From NCBI GenBank assembly GCA_020717925.1, contig DYDL01000004.1, positions 1 to 40,082 of the forward strand: a stretch of DNA of 40,082 bases, read 5' to 3'. Below are positions 13,005 to 20,747 of the stretch, one piece after another. Both the position numbers and the translations under genes were made by a program. Position 1 is the stretch's first letter; every line of letters begins with the position of its first letter. Under the pieces are notes generated by a model, which was not told the origin of the DNA, ran no database searches, and saw nothing but the letters and a program-made list of their open reading frames with translations. The DNA comes from Desulfocapsa sp. Lineage in GTDB: Bacteria; Desulfobacterota; Desulfobulbia; Desulfobulbales; CG2-30-60-27.

Positions 13005-13895
13005 CTACCTGAACATCTGGATCCGGTTGTTGTTCCGGTCGGCGACAAAAGCCTGGCCGTTGCCGTTGACACACATTGCCACCGGATAGTGGAGAAGGCC
13101 TTCCTTCCAGCCCATGGCTAGTTTCCGACTACGAAAGGCACCGTCTGTCCCGAGGAGCACAATGCTGCCGCCGTTCTGGTCGGTAACATAGAGCACACCT
13201 TTGTTGTCGGTGGTGATGCAGGTCGGAAACAGCATGTACTCCTTCAGGTTCTTGGTAAGGGGCGCAAAGCTCTGACCACCGGATGATGCCTGATAAACCA
13301 TGGAATTCACACTGTCGATAAGATAAATATCCCCGCCCCGATCAACGGCAAGGTCGGAGAAGAAGCCGAACTCTTTCGGCAGGGGAATCTGCCGCTGGAA
13401 CTCTCCCTGCGCGTTGCAGACAACCACCCTGCCGGAGAATATATCCAGGATGTAAAGAGTGTCGTTACGGTCAATCTTGAAGCTGCGCGGCACCAAGGCA
13501 CCACCGGCCGGCAGGCCCTTTACCTCAATATTACCTAGAAATGCCCCGGCCTGACTCAAGTGTACGATGCGCCGATTTTTGCCATCCAAGGCAAAAATCT
13601 CACCCTTGGCGTTGAGCTGCACCCGAATAGGGGCAACAAGCTGCGGCATCTGCAACTGCTTGCCGCCTTTAACGCCATCCGTCTGAATACTGTATTGCAC
13701 GAGACGGTTGTGCGCCGTGTCGGCGACCACCAACTGTTTTTCGTCGCAGGCCACCCCCTCGGGCTGCAGAAGAGCCTGCCCCTTGTCATCCGCATATAAC
13801 GAAGTCAAATGCTGAAACATAATACCCTGGTCGCAACCAGCGGTAGCAGGGATAAATAGCCACCCCACGAGAAGAACTGCAAAGACCGCAAACAT
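13005..13895 (-). CDS. NHL-repeat beta-propeller protein, exported
   Basis: Signal peptide (MFAVFAVLLVGWLFIPATAG) and repeated NHL-like blades (PEGVACDEKQLVVADTAHNRLVQYS, FSDLAVDRGGDIYLIDSVNSMVYQ, PVAMCVNGNGQAFVADRNNNRIQMF). Confidence 0.85.
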   Translation of the reverse strand: MFAVFAVLLVGWLFIPATAGCDQGIMFQHLTSLYADDKGQALLQPEGVACDEKQLVVADTAHNRLVQYSIQTDGVKGGKQLQMPQLVAPIRVQLNAKGEIFALDGKNRRIVHLSQAGAFLGNIEVKGLPAGGALVPRSFKIDRNDTLYILDIFSGRVVVCNAQGEFQRQIPLPKEFGFFSDLAVDRGGDIYLIDSVNSMVYQASSGGQSFAPLTKNLKEYMLFPTCITTDNKGVLYVTDQNGGSIVLLGTDGAFRSRKLAMGWKEGLLHYPVAMCVNGNGQAFVADRNNNRIQMFR

Positions 13896-13908
13896 TCTCA
13901 ACACGCCT

Positions 13909-15183
13909 TTACCTCCCGTATGCCTTGTGGCAGTTGGTGCACATTTCCGTCTGAGTTGGGGCCAAGAGCATTTTCTTGTTATCCGTGCCATGGGAACGGT
14001 GACAACTGACGCACGTGACGAACAGGTTCGGATTTCTGGGATCCTTTGCCTCCGTTCCGATAGGGTGCGTGGAATGGCCCTTCCAATCATGACATTTACC
14101 GCACACATCAATCACAGATGGCTGGTTCAACAACAAAGCCTGGTCAGAGGAGTGAGGCGCATGACAGGCGGAGCACTCCCCTTTAACTACAGGTGGATGT
14201 TTACTCTGCGCGGTCTTGACTCTGCCCACGGTATCCTCATGGCATTGCCCGCAAACAACCAAGGATGGCCCCTTTAACAGGCCGACCTGATCAGAGGCAT
14301 GGGGAGCGTGGCAGTTAAGGCATCCTTTCCGGTCGAGCAACGGCCAGTGCAGGCGGTTTTTCAGCAAAGCCTCGTTAACCATGGCGCTGTGGCAACCGCG
14401 GCAAAGTTCGGCGCCCTGCGCCTTAAGCTTAAAAGGGGTCGATGAAGTAGGGGCATCATGACACTGGCTACAGTTCTTTTTGGCAAAGGGGCTATGCACC
14501 TTGTCATAGAAAAGACTTTGCTGGTTCGAGCCATGGGGGTTATGGCACGAAGTGCAACGCGCCTTGTCCACCGGAAAATTCTGATGTTGTTTCTGGAAAG
14601 CCGGCTTACCGGAATCGTGGCACTTGAGACAGATGGCCGGCATATCCTCGCGCAAAAGTTTCTCTCCCTTGGCCGAGGCATGGGGGTCATGGCATTTGGT
14701 ACACGACTGCTCGACCGGCGCATGCTTGAACTTGTTGCCTTTAAGCCGCTCCCCCATCTCCTTATGGCACTCAAAACAAAGCGCGCTTCCAGCTTTGCGG
14801 AGGTTGAATTTGTTAGCCGCCGCATGGGGATCATGACAGGCCACACAATTACCCTCCGCCACCACCTTATGGAGGCTGGTCGGCTTCTCAGGCAAAAGCT
14901 GGGCATGGCACCTGACACAAACATCTTTGGGGTCAGCATCCAGCATCTGCCCGTAATCCGAGGTGTGAGGGTTGTGGCAACCCGCACAATTGCCGGCCTT
15001 AACAGGCGTGTGCACATAAGGATTCTTCAGGATCTCCTGAAAGGCGTCATGACAGTTCAGACAGATCTTGCCCCTGCCCCCCTCCTTGAGATGGAAAGGG
15101 TTGTCCGCCGCACCGGACCGTATGGGCAAGCCCGTAAGGAGAAGGGCCATGAGAGGCAAAATGAAATAGAATCGTACGCGCAT
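13909..15183 (-). CDS. multiheme c-type cytochrome, 16 CXXCH motifs
   Basis: Signal peptide ending near RSGAAD; 16 CXXCH motifs counted, with doubled-CXXCH repeats (CxxCHNPHxSxxxxLL). Confidence 0.93.
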   Translation of the reverse strand: MRVRFYFILPLMALLLTGLPIRSGAADNPFHLKEGGRGKICLNCHDAFQEILKNPYVHTPVKAGNCAGCHNPHTSDYGQMLDADPKDVCVRCHAQLLPEKPTSLHKVVAEGNCVACHDPHAAANKFNLRKAGSALCFECHKEMGERLKGNKFKHAPVEQSCTKCHDPHASAKGEKLLREDMPAICLKCHDSGKPAFQKQHQNFPVDKARCTSCHNPHGSNQQSLFYDKVHSPFAKKNCSQCHDAPTSSTPFKLKAQGAELCRGCHSAMVNEALLKNRLHWPLLDRKGCLNCHAPHASDQVGLLKGPSLVVCGQCHEDTVGRVKTAQSKHPPVVKGECSACHAPHSSDQALLLNQPSVIDVCGKCHDWKGHSTHPIGTEAKDPRNPNLFVTCVSCHRSHGTDNKKMLLAPTQTEMCTNCHKAYGR

Positions 15184-15194
15184 AGCTCATCCTA

Positions 15195-17171
15195 TTATTT
15201 TTTCGTTACTTCGTGACACTCTCCACACTCTTTGGTAGCAAAAGGCGGGTGCATATTATTCTTAAAAAACTTAGGATCCTTGGAGGCGTGGGGATCGTGG
15301 CAGCTTCGGCAGTCAATGGCTTTGGCGTCTATATTGATGTGAGCCGCGGCAAAGGAAGTTGTGGCAAAATCATGGCATGCACCGCACACCGCCTGCACTG
15401 GTTTCGCCAACAGGGTGGTTTCAGTGGAAGAGTGAGGTTTGTGGCAGGTCAAGCAGTCACTCTTGGCCGGGGGATGAGCTTTCCCGGCATCCATTTTTTC
15501 CTTGAGTTCTTTGTGGCATGCCAGACACAAATCAGGGCTCTCAGCCAGCAGCAGTTTCAGCAATTTGCTCTTGTGTGGGCTGTGACACTTGCTGCACTGG
15601 TCGGAAGCGGCAGGCTGGTGCCTGCTCTTGCCATCCTGGATGCTCCGCAACACAGCATCGTGGCAAGTAGCACAAAGCGTGCCCTGTTTCTGTACCGTGA
15701 TGCCGACAAAATCGCTGCCATGGGGATTGTGGCAGGTCAGGCACTCGCCACCCTTGAACGGATCGTGAATGGTTTCGCCGACCGCCGTCTTCATAAGCTC
15801 CGCGTGGCACTGCTGACATAACTTGGATCCATTCTCCTTCAGGAGGCGCGGCAGACTGGTGCCGTGCGGGTTATGGCAGGCGTTGCAATTGCCCGTGCTG
15901 ACCGGCTGATGGGTGTGGGCCTTGGCAAACTCGCTTAGCTTCTCCCCATGGCAACCGTAGCAGACTTGGTCCATTCGTTCATTGAACATCTTCTCGAAGT
16001 TGGAGCCATGGGGATTATGGCAGGCGGTACAAGACCCTTCGGCAAAGGGCGGATGAACGTCCTTGGCCTGCAAGGCGTCCCTGGTTTTGGCGTGACACTG
16101 ATAGCAGAGTTCCCCATCCTGGCCGACCAGCAGTTTTTTGTTTTGAGCGGTATGCGGGGCATGACAGGAGAGACAGCCCTTGGCGCTGTCCACGGGGGCG
16201 TGACCAAAGCTGACCTTTTCACCCTTGTCGGCATGGCATTGGGAACAGACCGCGTTGGCCGCCTGAGCCATGAGTTTGGGGCTTTCAGAGGCATGCGGGT
16301 TATGGCATGCAAGACATTCACCACTCTGGAATGGCGCATGTTCGAATGTACCACCCTTTTTCAACTCAACGGCATCATGACATTGGGCGCAGAGTTCACC
16401 GCCACTCAGGTTGGTAGCGAAAGGCTTGGGAGCCTTGGCGCCGGCGTGACAGCCATCGCATTCCTTATTGGCAACTGGATTGTGCAGACTGGCCTTGAGC
16501 AATTTAGGCTGCTTGGAAGAGTGAGGGTTGTGACATCCGGTGCACAACGCGGTAGCCACCGGATAACCGCCGTGGGCCGACTGGAAAGAAGACTTAGCGC
16601 TGTCATGGCAGGAAAGGCAGAGGGCGGCCGCCGGCTTGACCAGCAGGTTGGCCTCATCGGATCCGTGCGCCTTATGGCAGGCCTGACATCCTTCCTTCTT
16701 CAGCACTTCATGCACCACCCCCTGCTCGAATTTTTCACGGGCGTGACACTTATAGCAAAATTCGCTGCCCTCCTTATCCAACAAATGGCCAGCCTGTGAG
16801 CCATGGGGGTTATGACATTGGGTGCATCCCCCTTTCTTCATGGCTGTGTGGACTTGGGCTCTGTCCATGCCGATGACATTGGCAGCGTGACATTCCAGAC
16901 AGACCTCATTCCCTTGCTTTTTCAGGAGGAGTTTGGGGACGATCCCGTGCCGGAGATGGCAACCTTCACACTTATTCTCCTTGACCACGGCGTGGACGCT
17001 GCGCATGGCAAGATACTTGTCCGCAAATGGCTTATGACAATCAAGGCAGCCCTTCTGAACAAAGCCCCGCTGTGGGGGAGAAGGCACACAGGCAACAAAC
17101 ATGCCGGCACAAAGCAACAAGAAAAGCATGAAAAGTAAAAACCGTTTGCCATGCACGAGTTCTCTCCGCAT
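15195..17171 (-). CDS. multiheme c-type cytochrome, 26 CXXCH motifs, possible lipoprotein
   Basis: 26 CXXCH motifs counted; hydrophobic N-terminus with lipobox-like FVAC. Start taken as ATG 17171 behind GGGAG; the ORF-track start at 17183 is TTG. Confidence 0.93.
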   Translation of the reverse strand: MRRELVHGKRFLLFMLFLLLCAGMFVACVPSPPQRGFVQKGCLDCHKPFADKYLAMRSVHAVVKENKCEGCHLRHGIVPKLLLKKQGNEVCLECHAANVIGMDRAQVHTAMKKGGCTQCHNPHGSQAGHLLDKEGSEFCYKCHAREKFEQGVVHEVLKKEGCQACHKAHGSDEANLLVKPAAALCLSCHDSAKSSFQSAHGGYPVATALCTGCHNPHSSKQPKLLKASLHNPVANKECDGCHAGAKAPKPFATNLSGGELCAQCHDAVELKKGGTFEHAPFQSGECLACHNPHASESPKLMAQAANAVCSQCHADKGEKVSFGHAPVDSAKGCLSCHAPHTAQNKKLLVGQDGELCYQCHAKTRDALQAKDVHPPFAEGSCTACHNPHGSNFEKMFNERMDQVCYGCHGEKLSEFAKAHTHQPVSTGNCNACHNPHGTSLPRLLKENGSKLCQQCHAELMKTAVGETIHDPFKGGECLTCHNPHGSDFVGITVQKQGTLCATCHDAVLRSIQDGKSRHQPAASDQCSKCHSPHKSKLLKLLLAESPDLCLACHKELKEKMDAGKAHPPAKSDCLTCHKPHSSTETTLLAKPVQAVCGACHDFATTSFAAAHINIDAKAIDCRSCHDPHASKDPKFFKNNMHPPFATKECGECHEVTKK

Positions 17172-17207
17172 ATCCACTCCCAAAACCGCGTTTCACGCCA
17201 AACTGGA

Positions 17208-18875
17208 CTATTCCGTGACACCCTGGATATATATCTTAACCGGATAATGCTTTCTGAGCTTTTTGGCATACTCATCCAGGCCGGCAAGAATTTTTTCAGA
17301 TACCACCTTGCTCTTTATGCCGTCACGGACAACGTCAAGCTCCTGCGGCTTGGGGGCCACCACCTCTTCGATGGCAAGCAGATAGAACATATCCTCTGGT
17401 CCCGCGTACAGCCTGAAGTCCCCGGCCTTGGCCCCCTCCACCACCTTTTGCACCGACTCCGGAATGCTGGTGGTAACCAGCAGATCGCCATTGAACTTCA
17501 GCACTCCCTTGGTATCAGGCGCCACCTGCCCTTCGGCGTTGGCAGCAAGCCATTTGTAGTCGGTTCCGCCCTGCAGCTTGGCCATGGCCGCTTCAGCAAG
17601 ATCCTTACGGGCAAAAACCAGGCTCCTAAGCCGTAGCAGTTCCGGCGAGGAAAACATGGCCAAGTTTCTATTATAGTACTCCAGGATATCCTTATCCTCC
17701 AATTGAATTCCCGGGATAATTGCCTGACGAACAAAATAGTCGAACAGCAAGGAATTTTTGTATTCCTCAACAGCATCAATGTAGGCGGCCGACTTGTCCA
17801 GGCCCTGCAGGATGGCCTCCTTGCTCACCGCCCTGCCGTTCATGATCTTACGCAGCAGTTCCGTCTTCTGTTGGTTGACCCTGCCCTTCTTGGCAGAGGC
17901 CTGCTCAACGCCGTGGAAAAATTTTTTCTTCAATTCGACGCCCAACTCGCCTACGGTAACCGGGCTATCGCCTTTCATGATTGCCAAGGCACGCTTGTCC
18001 TGCAACATGGCCTCCATGCCTGGTTCCGCTGCCTCATAATCCACCGCTGCCACCAGTTTGTCATCCAAGGTGAAATATTTTTGCACCAGCGCCTCGATAT
18101 AGGCATGCCGGTCAGCACTTTTTTTCTGCTTCAGTTCCATCTCGGTCACCCTCTTCCTCGCCTCCGGATCTTCGGGGTAACGAATTTCACCGAGCTTCAC
18201 GACGGCAAAGCCGCCTCCGACCGAGACAACCGGGCTGACGGCGCCAGCTTCCATGGAATTAAGAACCTTTTCGATCTCCGGCAACAGATCCTTTTTTTTC
18301 ATATACTCGGTTACGGCACTTCCCTTGGCCACCCCGCTATCCAAGGCGCCCTTGGCCAAGGTAGTGAAATCCTTGCCCGCCAATGCCTCCTTGGCAAACC
18401 TGGCAGCATCCTCTTCCTTCTGGAAATGGACGGACTGGAGGCCATACTCCCTGACCTCGTCCCTGTAATGACGCTCCACCGCATCCTGGTCCGGGATACT
18501 ATTCTTCGTGTGCTGGTCAAGCAGAGTCTGCCGCAGGGCCTGTTCGGAAAAATCCGCCACCGCCAGTTGCAATTCCGGCAGCTTGTCCAGGCCGATATTC
18601 TTCGCCTCCATCAGAATCAGCCTGGTGTTGATCAGCCGTCGCAAAGGTTCGGAATAGTCAATCTTGACCGCCTTTTTCACATCGCCCATCTCCCCGTGCA
18701 GGGACATCAGACCCTGGTTGAACTCCTCCAGGGCTATGGGCTCACCGTTGACCGTGGCAACGACCTCCTTGCCTTCCATTATCGGCAGCTTGTCAGCAGC
18801 ACCGGCGCCAGGCACAAAGACAATGCCGGCCAGAAAAAATGCAACCACGGCAAGAGCCATTTTACCTCGAATCAT
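17208..18875 (-). CDS. periplasmic peptidyl-prolyl isomerase, SurA/PpiC (parvulin)-like
   Basis: Signal peptide; SurA-N-like segment (VATVNGEPIALEEFNQGL...LRRLINTRLILMEAKNIGL); rotamase-like regions (FTTLAKGALDSGVAKGSAVTEYMKKKDLLPEIEKVLNSMEAGAVSPVVSVGGGFAVVKLGE). Confidence 0.82.
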   Translation of the reverse strand: MIRGKMALAVVAFFLAGIVFVPGAGAADKLPIMEGKEVVATVNGEPIALEEFNQGLMSLHGEMGDVKKAVKIDYSEPLRRLINTRLILMEAKNIGLDKLPELQLAVADFSEQALRQTLLDQHTKNSIPDQDAVERHYRDEVREYGLQSVHFQKEEDAARFAKEALAGKDFTTLAKGALDSGVAKGSAVTEYMKKKDLLPEIEKVLNSMEAGAVSPVVSVGGGFAVVKLGEIRYPEDPEARKRVTEMELKQKKSADRHAYIEALVQKYFTLDDKLVAAVDYEAAEPGMEAMLQDKRALAIMKGDSPVTVGELGVELKKKFFHGVEQASAKKGRVNQQKTELLRKIMNGRAVSKEAILQGLDKSAAYIDAVEEYKNSLLFDYFVRQAIIPGIQLEDKDILEYYNRNLAMFSSPELLRLRSLVFARKDLAEAAMAKLQGGTDYKWLAANAEGQVAPDTKGVLKFNGDLLVTTSIPESVQKVVEGAKAGDFRLYAGPEDMFYLLAIEEVVAPKPQELDVVRDGIKSKVVSEKILAGLDEYAKKLRKHYPVKIYIQGVTE

Positions 18876-18977
18876 GTCTTATCTCCGTCAGCAAAAATGA
18901 GTGAATCCATAAGCAGTCAAAAGAAACCGCAAAGCAACGGCAACCTCGTCCCCCCGCGGGGATAACGCCAGAAATGG

Positions 18978-20096
18978 TTATTGAGCTATCAGGCTCCCCA
19001 CCGAACGGACCATCCGGGAGGCCAAGTCGCTGGCCGTGGAAATCTTGCCCCAATCATAAAAGTAAACACCGTCCGCCCCCTCGTTGTGACTATCAGAGGC
19101 CCAGACAATTTCCCTGCTCTTCGCCTCGAAAAGCAGGGCGGAAAAATCCACCACCGGACTACCGGAAAAGGCCAGGCTCTCCTGATAGTCCAGAACCTTA
19201 CCAGAAAGGATAAGGTCGGCTCGCAGTTCGCTAAAGAGCACCGCGGCATCAGACAAGGAGAGCCCGTCATCCATGATAATCCTGGCGCGCAACAGTACCT
19301 GCCGAATCACCCCTGGTTCCACGAGCTGAAAAGCCTCGTACCTCGCCAGCTCCTTGATAAACTGCAGGGCCATGAGATCGCCGCCGTTTTTGCGGTCGCT
19401 ACGGTTGAAAAAAGGCAGTACCGCTAGCACATAAGGCTGCCCAGGAGCCAGCACAGGGGAACGAAACACTATCCTGGGCCGGAATTTGCCTGCACTTCCT
19501 GGTAAAACCGCTCTGCCTTCCAGGGTCTCCAGCAGGGAACTGGCCAGCCTGGCCAGGGCCTTTCCCCTCAGTGCCGCGGGATCATGGATAAGGCCCAAAC
19601 CAAGCAACCCGGGGGAATCGTCGCCAGACAGGCCGACGCTATCCATCCACAAAATTATCGGCGGATTGGCGGTGGAAACCAGCCGGGACGTCAAGCAAAT
19701 CTTAAGCGGAACCCTCTCATCCTGAAACTCGAAAGAGGTAATAAGAACCGATTGCGCCCCGGTTTCCTGCCTGAACGCCACTGCCAGTTCACTGTCTATC
19801 CCACCAACATAACGCACCCGGTGGGCTGCCATGAAATCCTCCAGGGCCTTCTCCTCTAACACGGCAATCCCACACTGGTTCCGCAGTGCCTTGATCATCT
19901 CCTCGCGGAGTTGCCGCAGGGGAGCTGGGGCACCACTCAGGTTTTCAAAGGGTAAAACCGCCACCAGGGGTTGCGCGCTGTTTGCCTCTAGAACCGGAGT
20001 CGCCACAGCCTGGCCAGACAGAGCCAGGCAGATGCCAAACAAGAGCGCGGCACAAAAAAATGGCGCTTTAGTGGAAAAGCTGGTTAACAAGCTCAC
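18978..20096 (-). CDS. CsgG/TolB-N-like exported protein
   Basis: Signal peptide; PLVAVLPFENLSGAPAPLRQLREEMIKAL near the N-terminus and a second VLAVLPFFNRSDRKNGGDLMALQFIKEL half with ADLILSGKVLDYQ, suggesting two CsgG-like domains. Confidence 0.65.
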   Translation of the reverse strand: MSLLTSFSTKAPFFCAALLFGICLALSGQAVATPVLEANSAQPLVAVLPFENLSGAPAPLRQLREEMIKALRNQCGIAVLEEKALEDFMAAHRVRYVGGIDSELAVAFRQETGAQSVLITSFEFQDERVPLKICLTSRLVSTANPPIILWMDSVGLSGDDSPGLLGLGLIHDPAALRGKALARLASSLLETLEGRAVLPGSAGKFRPRIVFRSPVLAPGQPYVLAVLPFFNRSDRKNGGDLMALQFIKELARYEAFQLVEPGVIRQVLLRARIIMDDGLSLSDAAVLFSELRADLILSGKVLDYQESLAFSGSPVVDFSALLFEAKSREIVWASDSHNEGADGVYFYDWGKISTASDLASRMVRSVGSLIAQ

Positions 20097-20643
20097 GCAC
20101 CGCCTCTTCAGTTACCTGATTCATAGGCTGGCCGCCACCACCCAAGAGCCTGTCCTTGGTGTTGATGCCGCCCTTGCTGGCTGATGCTGCCCAAACCACC
20201 TTGCCGGTCTGCACCTCCATCATCCGCAGACTCACTGCAATAACATTGGCCTGGGCAGTGCCGGAACGTACCTCGCCGTATTCCTTGACCACACCCGTAA
20301 TAATGGCATCCACCCCCAGGGTCGCCCCTAGCTTCTGAGCATCTTCCACCGAAGGGGAGGCGCTTTCGGCAACCTGGGTACGGCTGATACCCCTTGCCAC
20401 CTCGCCCGGAGGCAGCACATAAATGGGGCTGCTAGCCAGAAGCGCATTAATAAAGACATCCCGCACCCGTTCATGCGCCTTGTTCTGGTCAGTCAGATTG
20501 GCAAAGGGCATGACCGCCACGGTATGAATGGAGCCGAAATCCATGTTTGGGTCATAGAAACCCATGGGCTGAGAGCAGCCCTGAAGCATCAGGCAAAGCA
20601 AGTATGAGAGGACGATAGCATACCGCACGATACATTTCTCCAT
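20068..20643 (-). CDS. CsgG/GNA1162-like lipoprotein
   Basis: Lipobox LQGC; IHTVAVMPFANLTDQNKAHERVRDVFINALLAS...LGVDAIITGVVKEYGE...VSLRMMEVQTGKVVWAAS. Start placed at MEKCIVRYAIV (20643); the ORF-track start is 20688. Confidence 0.78.
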   Translation of the reverse strand: MEKCIVRYAIVLSYLLCLMLQGCSQPMGFYDPNMDFGSIHTVAVMPFANLTDQNKAHERVRDVFINALLASSPIYVLPPGEVARGISRTQVAESASPSVEDAQKLGATLGVDAIITGVVKEYGEVRSGTAQANVIAVSLRMMEVQTGKVVWAASASKGGINTKDRLLGGGGQPMNQVTEEAVRELVNQLFH

Positions 20644-20747
20644 GGGGAAGAGAGTGAAACGATGCGAAATATTGCAAATTATAATCATCAGTCACGGTCC
20701 ATTATTACTTTAAGAAGCAATGCCCCTGGCGGCAAGACGCCATCCGC

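Noticed and set aside
14458-16799. Repeated CCATGGGG-T/A-TTATGGCA-like strings on the plus strand, considered as a CRISPR or DNA repeat array
   Set aside because: They are the reverse complement of codons for the repeated CHNPHG/CHxPH heme-binding motif; spacing and sequence vary as expected for protein repeats
17703-18965. 420-aa plus-strand ORF opposite the PPIase gene
   Set aside because: Shadow ORF; the minus strand has signal peptide, RBS and parvulin-like domains
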